Below are positions 1-13,361 of a stretch of 64,000 nt of DNA, in pieces; within the stretch, counting starts at the first letter, position 1; every line of letters starts with the position of its first letter. The DNA is from Melastoma dodecandrum (lineage: Eukaryota > Streptophyta > Magnoliopsida > Myrtales > Melastomataceae). Below the pieces are notes generated by a model. The model worked only from the letters and a program-made list of their open reading frames with translations. It did no database searches and was not told the DNA's origin. The stretch lies in NCBI GenBank assembly GCA_029817715.1, contig JARUPY010000474.1, forward strand, positions 558,001 to 622,000. Direction: 5' to 3'. Both the position numbers and the translations under genes were made by a program.

Positions 1-1053
1 ATCCACCACCAGCTGAGTCCAACCTAAACAAAAGCCACAACCTCCATTAACATCTTTGTAACAAGGACATCCGACAAACATTTTGTCTTTGTTCTTTAGA
101 GTTAGTGCTATCTTGACAAGTCATTCAAGACCAAATGCACAATCACCTCCCTCTTTGTTTTACTCGAATTATCCATGTTACTTCCGCTAAAAAAAATATA
201 TGTCACTGTAAATAGATGCTCTTTCAATACTCATGTCTCCTGAATTTCAGAAATAATGCCACAAAATATTACGGGCATAATATAAACGGAAAAAATATAG
301 TAGAAGTTATTCGACCTACTAGATCCTTTAAATCTCATTTTATCCATCTCAGAATATACACTCAATGAATTATTTGATCCATATTGATGCAACAAGACCA
401 AATGAAGAAGTTTGTGCCAATTAAAATAAAATGGAGTAAATAATGAAGACTAATAAAATTTAAGGCGATATTTTCCAAGGAAAAACCATCCAAAAGTTGG
501 AAGAGGTTTAAACGAGCCCACGTAATAATGTATACCGAAGTTTTACATGTTTGATTGGCAAAACTAGCCTGTTGCCTTTCAATAACTAAGCTGAAAGAGG
601 GTGAAAGTAGGTGGGAGTGATTTTAGTCGGCTAAGGTAGAAGATTTAGGTGGCTAATGGAATTCTGTATGAATTTAGTTTAGAGTTCGTGAAATGAAGTG
701 GAATTTAAGGTTGAAATTTAACTAAAATTACTTTAGACGATATTAAACCCCACGACATTTTCACGTATGTGCCGCAGGGGACTCCAATAGTAGTTTCGAA
801 TAACGAAATGTAAGGGCTCGACGTTATAATACGATATTAGGATAAATTGAAAAATTGACAATTTTTGATTTTTACATCAAACTAACCGTAAGATCATCAA
901 ACATCCTGCGGCGGAGGACGCCTCGTCATGACGCCACGTGGCACGACAGAGCTCCCAGGACATCCCTTCCCCCCCCCCCCCCCCCCCAACAAGGCCAACT
1001 CTTTACAGCCGCCAGTCCCGACAGAGTTTTAGCATCGTACCCTGGTCGGAAAA
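1..1053. other. AT-rich spacer and 5' flank of pseudouridine synthase gene
   Basis: No coding region is supported here. The stretch is AT-rich up to about 890 and then becomes GC-rich. A 19-base C run lies at 969-987, about 65 bases before the ATG of the next gene and probably in its leader or core promoter. Confidence 0.5.
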
Positions 1054-3989
1054 ATGGCCGCAGTCGCAGCGACAACGGTGGCCGCTTCCTTACTCTTCAG
1101 ACGTTCTTCTCCCCTCATGCTTGCCGTAGCTCCCGCCCGCCGCCCTTCCGTTCGTTCTCTTCCCACGGGTGGTCCCAAGTTCAGGGCCTTCGCTTCCGCC
1201 GTGTCTCAAGCGGACGCGGTCTGCGCTGCTCCTGCTCCAGTTGTTGATGGGTGTGTTTTTCCTTTTTGGTTGGGGAGGCTTCAAAGTTTAGGCCTTGCTG
1301 TTGGATCGTCTCTTGTAATTGCCTCTGCAACTCTGCTTGGGTCCTCCAATTTATGTTCCCTGTTTGAACTAGTTGATTGTTGTTGGAATTGCTTTTGTCG
1401 GGGAGTTTGTGTGTAAAAAGGCGCCTGGTAGGCTCATTAGTTGCTCGTGTCTTACTGTGTGCCGACGAGAATGCCGCCCTCTATTGTACAAAACCGTGTT
1501 CCCCTTCCTGGAAATGCCTTCTGTCAGCATACGGGGCATTGCATATTTACTCAGCCTTACATTTATGTTGTTTCAATTGGGCTTTTTTTGAGGACTCAAA
1601 CTTGTGATCTACTTGTCACTAGAGGAGTAACCTTATTGCTATGCCGAGGCTCACCATCTGAGGTTTTTCTTCAGATTTATGGAGTACACTAGGCTGTTGC
1701 CATGTCCGCAACATAGTGGTCCTCCGAGGGTAGAGCATCTGGTGGTGTCTGAAGGAGGGACTGTTCAAGATTTTATATGCAAAGCGTTGGATCTTCCCCC
1801 ACTGTAAGTGTCAGGATGATGTTTTGTACCTATTATGTGGTGGATATCGATACTTTTTCACATCGAAATGCCTAATTTCATGGTCGGAAAGGTATGTTTC
1901 AGATCTCATACAATTTGGAGCGGTCCACTATGCACTAGTGTGTCCACCGCCTCCACCTACTGCGACTTCTGAACAGTTGAGGATATTCAAAGAAGTTACA
2001 GCTCCATCAGTTTTGAGGAAGAGAGCATCCATCAAAGGGAAGACTGTGAGGGAAGCACAGAAAACATTCCGGATTACTGACCCTGGGCAATTTGTTGAAG
2101 TGGGAATGTATTTGCGCGTGCATGTTCATCCCAAGCGCTTTCCAAGGTTTGTAAGAATACTTTGACGCTTGACTTTGTGTTTCCTGTTTCCTTTTCCTTC
2201 TTTTTACTAAGTATACTTTGTCCAGGTGCTATGAAATTGATTGGAAATCAAGGATTATTGCTGTTACTGATTCATATGTTGTTCTGGATAAACCTGCTGG
2301 CACTTCAGTGAGTTGTTTTCTCTCATTCTGTGATACATCCTTATATGCCATACAAACTCAACGCAGCAAGATTTATATTGTTTCAAGTTTTTAAATGTTG
2401 CTCTTGTGTATCAACATGGTTTGCGCATCTTATTTTCCTCCACATTTATTTGATTTTTTGGTCCAAACCATTTCCTTCCAGGTTGGAGGTACCACTGATA
2501 ACCTTGAAGAAAGCTGTGCAACTTTTGCAACTCGTGCTTTAGGACTTGTGGAACCACTTAGGACTACCCATCAGATAGATAATTGTTCAGAGGGATGGTA
2601 AGCCTGTCATTTGTCATGGAAGAAAATATTCCTTGTTATTGCAGAAACTGATAGAAGTCCATAAGAAAAGTAACGAGTTCCCTCAAAATTCATTGCAGTG
2701 TTGTTTTATCCAGAACAAAGGAGTACTGCTCAGTTTTTCATGGAATGATCAGAGTAAGAAAAAAAACACTAATATTATTATTGTTCATGAGAGTAGCTAC
2801 TCTGTGAATTGGTTCATCAAATTTTTAGTATTTTGTTTTGTTCAATTTTACTAACTTATTTTATAGGAGTGTGACTAGTTGAGCTAATATGATTTGGGCT
2901 CTCTTTTGTTCCTTACTGAAGATTTCTTTGACAATACTTGGCAAATCTTCACATTTCTAGGAAAAACGAGTGAAGAAGCTGTATTTGGCACTGGCTGTTG
3001 CCCCGATGCCTATTGGGATGCTAACACACTACATGCGGCCTATCAACATGGCTCCTAGACTTGTTTCTGAGGGTAATGTTCACTTATGTTGCATGGAAAG
3101 CTTGTGTAAGCTTTATTGGCGGTGTCGTCACAAAAAAAAAAAAGTCCAGTTCGACTTGTTCCCCATTGAGGCTTATTAACGCTTTATGTAGGTTAATTAT
3201 TTAATTTTCCATAGGTTGTACTTTGATATTTGTAACTCTTGAACATTTAATGATTTAAGTTAATTTGTTACAGAACCTATCAAAGGATGGAATTTGTGTC
3301 AAATGGAGGTTCTAGAATGCAAGCAAGTTCCATGGCCTCGTGCTGCCACTGAGGAGAAAGATTTTGTTGAAGATGCTGGATGGCCCCGTAGTGAATATGC
3401 TTATGAGTGCACAATAAACCTTTTGACTGGTCGGACTCATCAGGTCCTTATCTTGATTATCATATTTTCTGGATTTGTGGTCGTGAGTGTCAATATGTGC
3501 GAAAGATCTTTTATCGATATTTATTTATGCAATGAAATTTTGGCCATGCATGAGTACAATTCAGTGTATGCAATGTCTTACAATATTGGTGCCTTGAGAT
3601 CATAAATTTCAAGAGGTGTCTTTTTAATCATTGAGAATTAAAGATCCATTTTTATAGCCATCTTTTCTTACTGGCTTAGGAATGAATTTTTCGGCAATTT
3701 ATGTCTGGTGCAGATACGAACCCAGTTGGCTGCGTGTGGCTCTCCCATCATTGGCGATTCTGCTTATATGCCCGCAGCTCTTGCAGAGGTGGAAAATCCT
3801 GGGAGAAACCCCTTTGGGAGATCTAGAAGATCATATAGCAATGACATCGATAGAGAAATGGCTACTTCAGAGTGGATTGCTCTTCACGGAAAGGAGCCGA
3901 CGGTAGCAATTGGCCTTCAAGCATGCCAAATATCATGGGATGAAGGAAAACATGTTTATGAGGCCAGAACTCCTTGGTGGTGGTCATAG
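1054..3989 (+). CDS. RNA pseudouridine synthase 6-like, chloroplastic (RluA family)
   Basis: Isomerises uridine to pseudouridine in RNA, probably in plastids. Nine exons keep one frame: 1054-1250, 1675-1803, 1892-2146, 2226-2307, 2482-2597, 2699-2753, 2961-3072, 3274-3443 and 3714-3989, giving 463 residues. The N-terminus (MAAVAATTVAAS...) is rich in Ala, Ser and Arg, like a plastid transit peptide. A basic S4-like segment with SIKGKTVREAQ lies near residues 130-150. The catalytic RluA motif II appears as HQIDNCSEG around residue 250, with the Asp as expected nucleophile. LLTGRTHQIRTQLAACG near residues 362-378 is the C-terminal conserved RluA motif, split by the last intron. The protein ends in TPWWWS. 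Introns are 78-424 bases with GT/AG borders. The order and length match the Arabidopsis At4g21770 type. The family is clear; the plastid location is inferred. Confidence 0.9.
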
Positions 3990-4357
3990 TGTTGCCTAAA
4001 CATTACTACTTATGGTAAAGTTTCTCCATGGAATTTTTTTTCTCTACTTGTACTGGTAGTCTCCTTCTATTGGATTGTTTTCTGGTGTTGCCACTTTCTA
4101 ATGTGATCTCATTCAGTTTGTCTTCTATCACATCAGATTGCTTTTTAATGTTGCGCTTAGCTTAGCGAGAGAACATCGAACAAGAAACTTACTTGTTGGA
4201 AACTTGTCTGCAGTTGGGATCTAATAATTTGCCTGTATTTTGTTCTTATAATATCTAATTGCTAAACCTGTGTGTGTTTCGTAAGTCTTAAGTCTTTTTT
4301 TATAGGTTTATAAGTCTAAGTCTTACCCGAACAAGTACAATGTTGCAAATTGTTTGC
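3990..4357. other. 3' flank of pseudouridine synthase gene
   Basis: T-rich non-coding sequence, presumably the 3' UTR and terminator of the upstream gene. No ORF or structured element is recognised. Confidence 0.4.
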
Positions 4358-4915
<558 letters not shown>

Positions 4916-6150
4916 TCGGTCTTTTTCATCCCTCCTCAGGTAAAAGCGATCCAATCAGTTCAACCATTTCAGTACGGTATTGGATCCAACAACCTGCAAA
5001 AAATCCAAAATGACAGTTTTTGGATGATGGTGATTATATGATTTTGAAAACAGGATGAACATGAGGCGTAAGTGCAAACTGCTTACCAGATGGTGAAGAA
5101 TGATATTGCTCTTTCCAAAACTTTGATTTCAAGAACTTTTCTTCATAAGACAGGTTGATGATGTCATTGGATATGGATGAATTGCTCACCTTGCTGGAGA
5201 AGTTTGTTGATGAGGTTGTTTTAGTGCTGAATTCCTGCTGAGTCCAAACCTGCCCTCCTTTGTTGTATGTGACAACTTCTTTTATACAAACAATCTAAGA
5301 GTGTTATAACATAGCAAAGTATCCGAGAGGAAGTATATTAGGGCAGGAAGTTTTACTTGGTAGGATCCTCACCCAAGATATAAGTCTTATGGATGTGGAA
5401 TATGATTCCGACGAACAAGGTATGTCGATGGTTGAATGGTTCTTTTACTTATTCTAACCAGGATTATCTTTCCGTGATGGGTTCACTGCCATATGTTCTG
5501 CTGCTGTTGTCTATTATTTATCTGTGCTATATGATGTTTGGTATGATCTAACAAATATGCAGACAGTTTTGACTCCATTGGGAAGCCAAACATTGCTTCT
5601 CACCACTGAGAAGGATCAGATTCTTCCAGGAAGCAGTTTATCCCTTTCATCCTTTGTCAACACGACAATTCTATCCCGACTTAGTCTCCGTCTGTCATCC
5701 TCCCATCTGGGTTCTACTCGGACACTAAGGTGTCGCGGGCTGAGATATGACGGAGGTGGGTAGTACTGTGCTGGCATTGCATTCGGAGCATGCTTTGTCA
5801 CAATGTTCTAACTTTTGGAATAGGCATCTACATTATAGTCTGTCCTAGTCTCAGCACCTTGGATTTATATGAGTTCTGTGAGAATATTTACTCGATCTGC
5901 GAATGTGAGGACTAGTAATGATCAGGGTTTGATTTGGGGTAGTTGCACTTTATCCTTCAGTTGATTAAAAAGAGAAAAAAGGCAATATCCAGCCCATGAA
6001 TTGGAAATAATTTTTTATTCCCCATAAAAGGCAGTACATCGCTAACATCTCATTGTGGTTTGTGCTAACAAAATGATTGGAAACAAAATTTAGCTTGCAC
6101 CATTATCTCCTCAGTAGTTGTTGTTAATACACGTCATTAGTCTGCTAATG
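4916..6150. other. intergenic spacer
   Basis: No coding region is supported. The short ORFs show no family features. Part may be further unrecognisable debris of the beta-glucosidase relic, because the spacer continues upstream of it in minus-strand orientation. Confidence 0.4.
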
Positions 6151-6204
6151 ATGATGACTCTGGGAGGCTTCTGAGTGATTCCCCCACTGCCGCATTTTCG
6201 ATCT

Positions 6205-7815
6205 TCACTGCTTCGCCTGAACAAAAAGCGTCGACTATCAAATTATGTGCTAATGCTGCGAAGGGACCACTATAAAGAACAATGTAGGAATGATGGGAAT
6301 ATACCTGTGAGTAAAGGAATGTGCCAAGTATGGCAATGGCGGCCCCAAGTGCGTTGACAGGCTGGACTGGGGTGTGGAAGATGATGATAGAGGAAACAAT
6401 CACGGAGATCCGCTTCATCGTGTTGCCGATGCTGAATGTCAGGGGAGATATCTGGTCCAGGGACATGTATGAGACTTGGTTGTACAGATGGTAGAAGACG
6501 CTCTGCGCTATGACCCACCTGCCGACCAAAATCAAGGCCACATTTGTTAAGCATCCGTGACACACTCATATCGGCGACCATGATCAAGGTTATTGACATC
6601 GCTTACCATACGAAGTTGGGTCCGATCTGAGTGACAGCGTTCTGCCAACCGGCAGCCCACATTTGAGGACCTTCCACTGCTATTGCAAAGGGAGTGAGCA
6701 GAGCCAAGGACAACATTGACAGACAGGCATAGTAGTTCATCCCGCTGACTGACGTTCCCTTCATCCCTTTCTTCGATAATATGTTCCGGAACACGAATGC
6801 CAGGTTCGATATCATTGCCCCCATGAATCCTGGTCAGCACAACACGAATCCCACACATCATCAGGGATACATGTGACCTCGAATGAAGAACACATCTTTA
6901 TCTGCAGATAATTCATGAAATCTCCCACCATTTTCCCTTACCTGTCATGTTGAAATTGAGCTCTGTCACGGCTGAAAGTGCGCATCCACCAATGATTGGG
7001 ACGAGCGACAGGTAAACTGGCAGAGGGAACATTTCTCCCAATAGGAACCTCGACACGAGAACACTGAAGGCTGGCTCTCCACTCTTGATGATGTGAGTGA
7101 ACGAAACAGCAACCTTCGACATGCTTACAGTGGCCGCAACATGCCCGATCGTGTGCACGACTGCAACCTAATCCCAATTACACAGTTCAATTTCAGACCA
7201 GAACATTGGTGCCTGCCAAAGTCACACATGCAAATGCGTTGCCAGAACAGAAAATCAGGTTCCAGGACTTACAGGCAAAAGCATCTTCCAGAATTCGAGG
7301 TCGACCTTAGGAGCCTCGGCGACCCTCGTCGCCCATGAAATCAACATCATCAACGAACCCGCAGCGAGCGACAGGGTAGATGTCAGCCAAGGGTAAGGGA
7401 ACGCATTCAGCACCTTCTTGTTGTAGATGTTGAACACCACGTTCAGTGCCCACCACGTGGCAAAGTACAGCCCGATCCTAATCCTCGCTCTCGCCTGCTC
7501 ATCTGGCAGCTCGATATGGATCTCCAGTGGCCGATCCGCAGCCTCGTACGCATTGCACTGGACTCCTCTCCTCCTAGTGGCAGCATTCGTCTGTTGTGTC
7601 ATGGAGAAGCTCTCGGCATGTGCAACGTAGATAGGCTTCTCCATCCGGAAGCTCGAGATTGAGCTCGAGCTCCCCTGGTCCTGCAGGGAGTTCCGGACAA
7701 CGGGCAGCATTAGTGGAAACCGGGCCTCTGCAAGTGACCGTCCTTGCCTTCGCGAAAACAGGCCAGAGGGGGCAAACTGTGTGGCTGCGTGTCTAACAGA
7801 GGAAATCATGGCCAT
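6205..7815 (-). CDS. glucose-6-phosphate/phosphate translocator, chloroplastic (GPT)
   Basis: An inner-envelope plastid antiporter exchanging glucose 6-phosphate for phosphate, which feeds starch synthesis and the plastid pentose phosphate pathway. Five exons (minus strand): 7815-7273, 7167-6942, 6829-6607, 6518-6305 and 6216-6205. They join in frame to 405 residues. An N-terminal region of roughly 95 residues, rich in Ser and Arg, precedes the translocator core and fits a transit peptide. Core signatures seen are YFATWWALNVVFNIYNKK, HTIGHVAATVSMSKVAVSF, FTHIIKSGEPAFSVLVSR, GMNYYACLSM and NQVSYMSLDQISPLTFS. The last exon is only 12 nt and encodes AKQ plus stop, the same ending I recall for Arabidopsis GPT2. 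The start is the first ATG of the frame; a second Met follows two codons later. GPT1 versus GPT2 orthology cannot be settled here. Confidence 0.93.
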
Positions 7816-8057
7816 TGTGAGAATTGAACTGAATCGGGGAGTGAATACAGGGCCTGTGGACGGGGGAAGGAACCTCGGTTGGCTGGTGGGGTGCAAGAGA
7901 TGGACTAAGCAAAATGTGTGAAGATTGTTAGGGAGTGCAGGCAAGGTCAGTTTCCTCTTCTTCTTTCTTACAGAGGACGAGGATGTCTTGTAAGAGGGAC
8001 AGAAGAGGAAGGAGGCGGCGGTTGTTGTTTCTGTCCTGGTGAATTGGGGGCAGATGG

Positions 8058-8083
8058 TATTTATAGGTGTTTCAAGTCACGTG
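8058..8083 (-). promoter_or_regulatory. TATA box and G-box of the GPT gene
   Basis: On the minus strand TATAAATA lies at 8065-8058, about 245 bases upstream of the GPT ATG. A perfect palindromic G-box CACGTG sits at 8083-8078, immediately upstream of it. G-boxes bind bZIP and bHLH factors in plants. The spacing suggests a functional core promoter; light, sugar or ABA control would be inference. Confidence 0.6.
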
Positions 8084-10327
8084 TTTAACTCGAGATAATT
8101 AAGGGTCGAACCAAGTGTACGCGAGTTGGAAACCGACGCCTCGGCCGTGAACCACAAAAAGCCAACCGCGTTGCCGCGGGTTCGCATCGTGTCATGTAGC
8201 AAGAGCTTCGGAGTAAGTTCAGCCTAAATGGCCTCGACAAGCGGTATCAGAGCCAATTTAGTCGTGAGACTTATAAACTATGCGATCGACTAGAAATATA
8301 AAAAATATAGATCCCATCTGAAGATTAATACGAATTAGTATAATATCTTATTTTATGGGAAATAATATTCACGAGAGGAGAAATTTTCAAACTCTAACCC
8401 GACATATCACATAAAGATTTGAAACTTCCACCTTTCTCACTGAATTTTTTGTATCCATCCAGAATTGTTTTTTTTAAATGGGGGACCAGCAAAAAACAAC
8501 AAAGTAAGGCTGGATGGAATTGACCCAAGCTTTGCTTAGGAAGAAGATGAACGGTGCAGGAGAAATATCACACTCATGTCATATACAGCTTTACATAGGA
8601 ATTTGTGATTGGCAGCATGTTAAGATAGTGTTGTACGCTAAAAGCTACGTATCGAATTGTTATACCGGAGTGCTCGTTATAGTTGTTATAAAGAAGTTAG
8701 AACGTGAACAACGGAACGTAGGCAGAAACGTGGAGAGGACTCACTGTGATCGCAATTGTCGTTGCCGGAGAAGCAGCGAGGAAACAAGGAAACGGGAAGG
8801 AGAGTAAAACGTGTGTTTTACTCTCCCACACACGCCTCTTCATCCTCCTCAGAAGCTAAAAGAAATATCAAACTGCCTCGACGAACTGGTCCAAAAAGGA
8901 AGGCGTACAAGGGGGCCCTCCTTTTGCTTTGCTAGACTACTTCTTATCAGATGGTGCAACCAAGACTTAGTAAAACTATTAAGTTAATATTTCACCGCTA
9001 AGGAAAAAATAACTGATTTCTTTTTCTAAAATTAGTTTTAAGGTCGTCGTCTTAAAAATAACAAAAGAGAGAAAATATCTCACCGATCATTTCGTTGGAA
9101 GGAATTAGGAAAAAAAAAAAAAAAATCAGGGAGGGCAATCTGGCAAGAGATGGATGGATGGATATCATTTCCTCACTGCCTCAATTCTACACCGCTAATT
9201 CCATGACAATCAAAAGCAAACTTCACTTTCGATCCTGCCTGAAGTGAAAATGGAGATTGTCTGTCGGGAGGGAAGATCGCAACAACAAACGGAGAAGAAA
9301 AACTCGGCAGGTGCTTTTCGTAAAATCGCAATATTCTTCTTTGTATCGTTATCATTCTGTTGTTCTAACATGGCAGTTGACCACTTGTGCGGCCTACGAT
9401 ACTTTTTTCATTTTTTTGGTTTTGGTTTTGTCTTTTAAGTTGGATTCTGTTCAATTATTGCAGCAAATAAAATATCAGAGGCATGCAAAAATGCAGAAAT
9501 ACACACACTATTTGAGATGTTGCGAACCCCTTCTTAAGTCTAAGCCCATTGGGTCCAAAATCAAACGTTTAGCCGTCACGTGTCTCGCTGTCCCACCACC
9601 CACTCCCCGACGTGAATTTTACAGACAATTGCAGAGACAATTGACTCTACTCTTACTTCATACCCCTCTGTCAGTCCTCCTGACAAGAGACAACTACCCG
9701 ACCCCAGCTGTTTTACCAGAGAGAGCCCTTAATCAAGAGGCTCAAATGTGAACTACTTACTATCAAGCAACAGAGAATTGATAAAAGTGAGGAGTGTCTC
9801 CTCCCTCGGGCATGTTGTTGTTCCCACTTTTAAGATCCAGTCGACGGGAAACAAAACGTAACATTTGAGTTAGACAACAAATTTCCTCAACACCAAAAAC
9901 AACATTTTATAATATACCAAAACCTAAAACATGGTCACGACACGCTCCATCATGACAAATTCCTACTTCCAAGTAAAATAGGGAAAGACACAAGTCTCAA
10001 GTACAGACTCACTCATCATCGTCGTTACTTGAAAAATGTAAAAAGAGGCAAAGTCAATGCCCGAACCCTTGCCCCTTGTAAGAAAATGGTGTTGTCCCTA
10101 TTTTGGCCTCCAGGGTTTAAAGGAAACAACACCCGATCCCTACAAGGACTTGTTGCAGAAAAAAGAAAGGTGCGTTCTTGACTTCCTTCGTTAGTTACTT
10201 AAGCCCTCCTCCTTCGTAGCCGAGCCCTGGCCTGGAATTTGCAAAACCATGATACCATCATAGGCCCCCGACATTAACAAACGATAGAAAATGATTGTGG
10301 GTGTTGGAATAGAAACTCGACCTGGGG
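8084..10327. other. spacer between GPT and HD-Zip genes, with LTR primer-site relic
   Basis: No coding gene is supported. A tRNA-iMet type primer-binding motif GGTATCAGAGCC lies at 8235-8246, suggesting a small decayed LTR element or TRIM. The ORFs around 9244-9751 have no recognisable features. The right end (about 9830-10327) is probably the 3' region of the HD-Zip gene. Confidence 0.4.
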
Positions 10328-13300
10328 TCACGGATTGTCACATGAGAGCGAGGCCTTGATTCTTTCCACGGTGGAGTTGATGAGGGTGTCAACTGTCGCT
10401 ACCGATCCTAGAGATAGCTTCGCTGACGGGACCGTGTCTACCAGTATCTGGAACGCGACGGTGAGAAGGGATCCGCCGGTACCGATATCCTGAATACAAC
10501 CAACTCCAATATCCGGTCCATCCGGGAGGATTGCGAAACCCGACGGCAACAGGGCCACGTAGTCCGGATCCCCGCCATTCAGCACGACGTTCATCGCCAT
10601 CAGGTCGACGGGAGCGTATATGACGTAAGATCCCACAGTGTCCGTGCTGCTCTCTTGGAGTATGAGCATGTTGCTCTGGCTAGAATTAGCATTCTGTGAT
10701 GATGGCTCGGAAGCAGATGCTAGAACATCATCATCATGTCGAACACTTAAAAGATTTGTGATTAATGAGAGGTCAGTGGCACTTACATTGACTCGAAGCA
10801 ACGAGACGGAATTTCCCGGATCCCGACCATTCGCAATATGAGCCATTTCCTCGACTTGTCCCCCATTTGAAAGTATATCCCACTAAACGTGCACAACGAG
10901 ATCAGAATAAGATCAGGACAAGAATCATTGCATGGTCATGAATCAATTGAATCCGCACCTCATTGCGAGAGTTCTCATTGCGGAGAAAATCAAACACCCT
11001 TTTGGGAGGGATCGGAAGCCAGAACGAGATGGCCGCGCTCAGTACAATCCCGGCAGGTCTCCCGGGGTCATCGACACTCTTTCTTGTCATGACCCTGACA
11101 TTATCTGGGCCAGGGCCCATCGGGGACAATGTCGTCCAAGCATGTGCGGTTGAAGCCCCAACCCCGCTACAGAAACTCAACACCATCCTCTCCGCAAGCT
11201 TCATCATGCTCTTCCTACCTTCCACGCTAGTTATCACCGCTGGAGAAATATAAGAACATAGCATGGTTTCTCGTTGAACTTATATGAGCACACTATACGG
11301 AAAATGAGTGTCGCAAAGGTGGGATCATACATGAGTCTCCGGCAGGCATGTTGCTAGCCATCGCGCTTGCAAGGCGCTTGCATTGTCGATCAAGGGTTGC
11401 AACCCAACGTTTAGCCCCAAAGCCAAGGCCGCTGTCCACGAGCTGCCGATATATGCCATGCATGCCTCTATCATCTACTTCAACATGTTCGACCCATATA
11501 ACCTGCACGAATCAAAAGGAACAATCGCATAGATAGTACTTCCAATCGAGTTCCATGGAAATGTAATAGAAAGCCACAGTAATAGGAGAACCACAAATAA
11601 CAACTACCTTGGAGTAACCATTGGGCAATTCTTGGATCAAGCAACCAGAGGTCCTTCTCCGGCTCCTTAGGGTCGGATTACCGCGTAGGTTATCCAGCGA
11701 CACGTCGACCACTACCCATGTCCCATCACAATGCTGCTTGCAGTACCTTACAAAGTAGTTCTCCCGAGAAGGTACAAGAGGTGAAGGGACTTGGAACTCA
11801 GCCGTCATCTGCCAATCAACCCAACCGGTACAACAGTTTTGAGGCTCGAGATTAACTATTGGAGCTAAGTTGAAAGCTAACCACTGGAGGATTTGCATAC
11901 CACTTGTAAGGCTCCATTGTAATTCCCAGTGACCCCAGTGGATAGGACTTCAATGGTCATTGCTCTCGACACAATCACACAAAATGCACTGGACCACTGG
12001 TTCTGAAGGATAAGGAAACGATTAGTCGGCCTCGACCTCATACAGCATTAGTCAAGCGGTTTGATGGAGACGTACCACATCCATGAGGAGCTCGACGAGA
12101 TTGATATGATTCATTATGACAACTGCCGACTCCCTCGAAGCTTCTGATTTGAATCCCAAGGGCCTTGGGCCGATTCCCCTAGGGAAATTCCTGAAGTACT
12201 CATCCTCATTAAGCATCTCGGATGAATTCTCGCCCAGAATCCACAAAGGCTCGCCTTCACGAGCCAACCTAATGAGTTCCTCCATTGCCGCCACCGCTAG
12301 CTCAACAATGACTGGCTTGTCGGCCTCAGTGGGCATGGTCATGGGCCTAATGAGGTCAAACCCTCCGCTGTAGATCTCACCCATGTACCCAGCTTGACCA
12401 GAGAAGCCACCGAGCCCGAGATCATGACCACGAGGAGTCAGATGAGCAGTACCAAGGTTGTTGGGGAAGTTTGCCAAGGGTTTCCCCACATACTTAGAGG
12501 CAATGGCTGAAATCCTATCGATCTGCCCAAATTAAAGGACAAAAAATCAACATTAGAACCCTCCTTGTTTGTAATATGAAAATCCATGCAGCTCTAATTC
12601 TCAAGAACAAACGACCTCATCCTTCAAACGAATATTCTCAATGCGTAGCTGCTGCTCGTCGAATGACACTTCACCCAGCGCGGCAGGGTCACCGCAGTTA
12701 GGGCACGAAGTATTAGCGAGGGCCTCACGGTACCTCAAGTTATCAGTCCTCAGCTTCTCGTTCTCCGCCTTGAGAATTGAATTCTCGTGGCGTTCATGTT
12801 GAGCCTGCAGTAAGAAAAAGAAATGGAAATGTCCGCATGACTAGAAGGCGATGATTGAGCCCTTGATGAGATAATTAAGGATTAAATGATAAATTATTGA
12901 CCTTCATTTGAGTGCGCTTGTTTTGGAACCAGAATTTGATTTGGAGCGGTTCAAGCCCTAACTCACGGCCGAGTTCCTTCCTTTGCTTATCATCCGGGTG
13001 AGCATTCTCCTTGTAAAACCTTCCCAGGAAGAAATAAACTTTTAAAAGTCAAAACCCCGGTGATAAAATGGGCGTATCGTCTCCTTAGTGTGTCACGAGC
13101 TTACGATTCGAGCTCCTGGATCTGCCGTCGGGTGTGGCGGTGGTACCGCTTCCTCTTCGGACGTGTAGGGTTAGTGGGATCCTCCGAGATCACTCCCTGA
13201 TCCTCCCCCGACATGGGATTCTCCATGATCTCGGCCCCTGACTTCGTCTCAAAGTCCTCATCCCTCAGCCTCCCGAGGTTGAGAGGGTTGCTGTTGGAGG

Positions 13301-13361
13301 ATTTTAGGCTCATCTCCGCTAACAGATGGTGGTGAGCCTCGAACAAGTTGGGTTGAAACAT
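10328..13361 (-). CDS. HD-Zip class IV transcription factor (ATML1/PDF2-like)
   Basis: An epidermis-type homeodomain regulator, expected in the nucleus, binding L1-box DNA. Ten exons (minus strand): 13361-13105, 13019-12902, 12804-12616, 12522-12076, 12002-11901, 11808-11608, 11502-11331, 11239-10959, 10882-10787 and 10693-10328. They join without frame breaks to 742 residues, close to PDF2. Features seen: acidic N-terminus with DFETKSGAE; homeodomain at about 68-125 ([18 protein letters not shown], then [13 protein letters not shown]); leucine-zipper-loop-zipper at about 126-195 with the CPNCG loop; START domain from about 255 ([17 protein letters not shown]); conserved C-terminal HD-SAD region with [12 protein letters not shown] and [20 protein letters not shown]. 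It ends [13 protein letters not shown]. Closest to the ATML1/PDF2 branch; exact orthology is not provable here. Confidence 0.95.
10694..10786 (-). other. 93-nt frame-neutral intron in the HD-Zip IV gene
   Basis: The donor GTAAGT follows RVN and the acceptor CACAG precedes NANSSQS. The intron is exactly 31 codons long with no in-frame stop. Retention would therefore insert 31 residues just before the conserved SNMLILQES block without breaking the protein. Confidence 0.75.

Noticed and set aside
7816..7944. N-terminal extension of the GPT frame by about 43 residues
   Set aside because: The frame is open but begins with TTG, not ATG. The first ATG is at 7815, so the extension is leader sequence.
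9257..9751. 164-codon ORF as a gene
   Set aside because: Low-complexity composition, no domain, non-ATG opening and no splice context.
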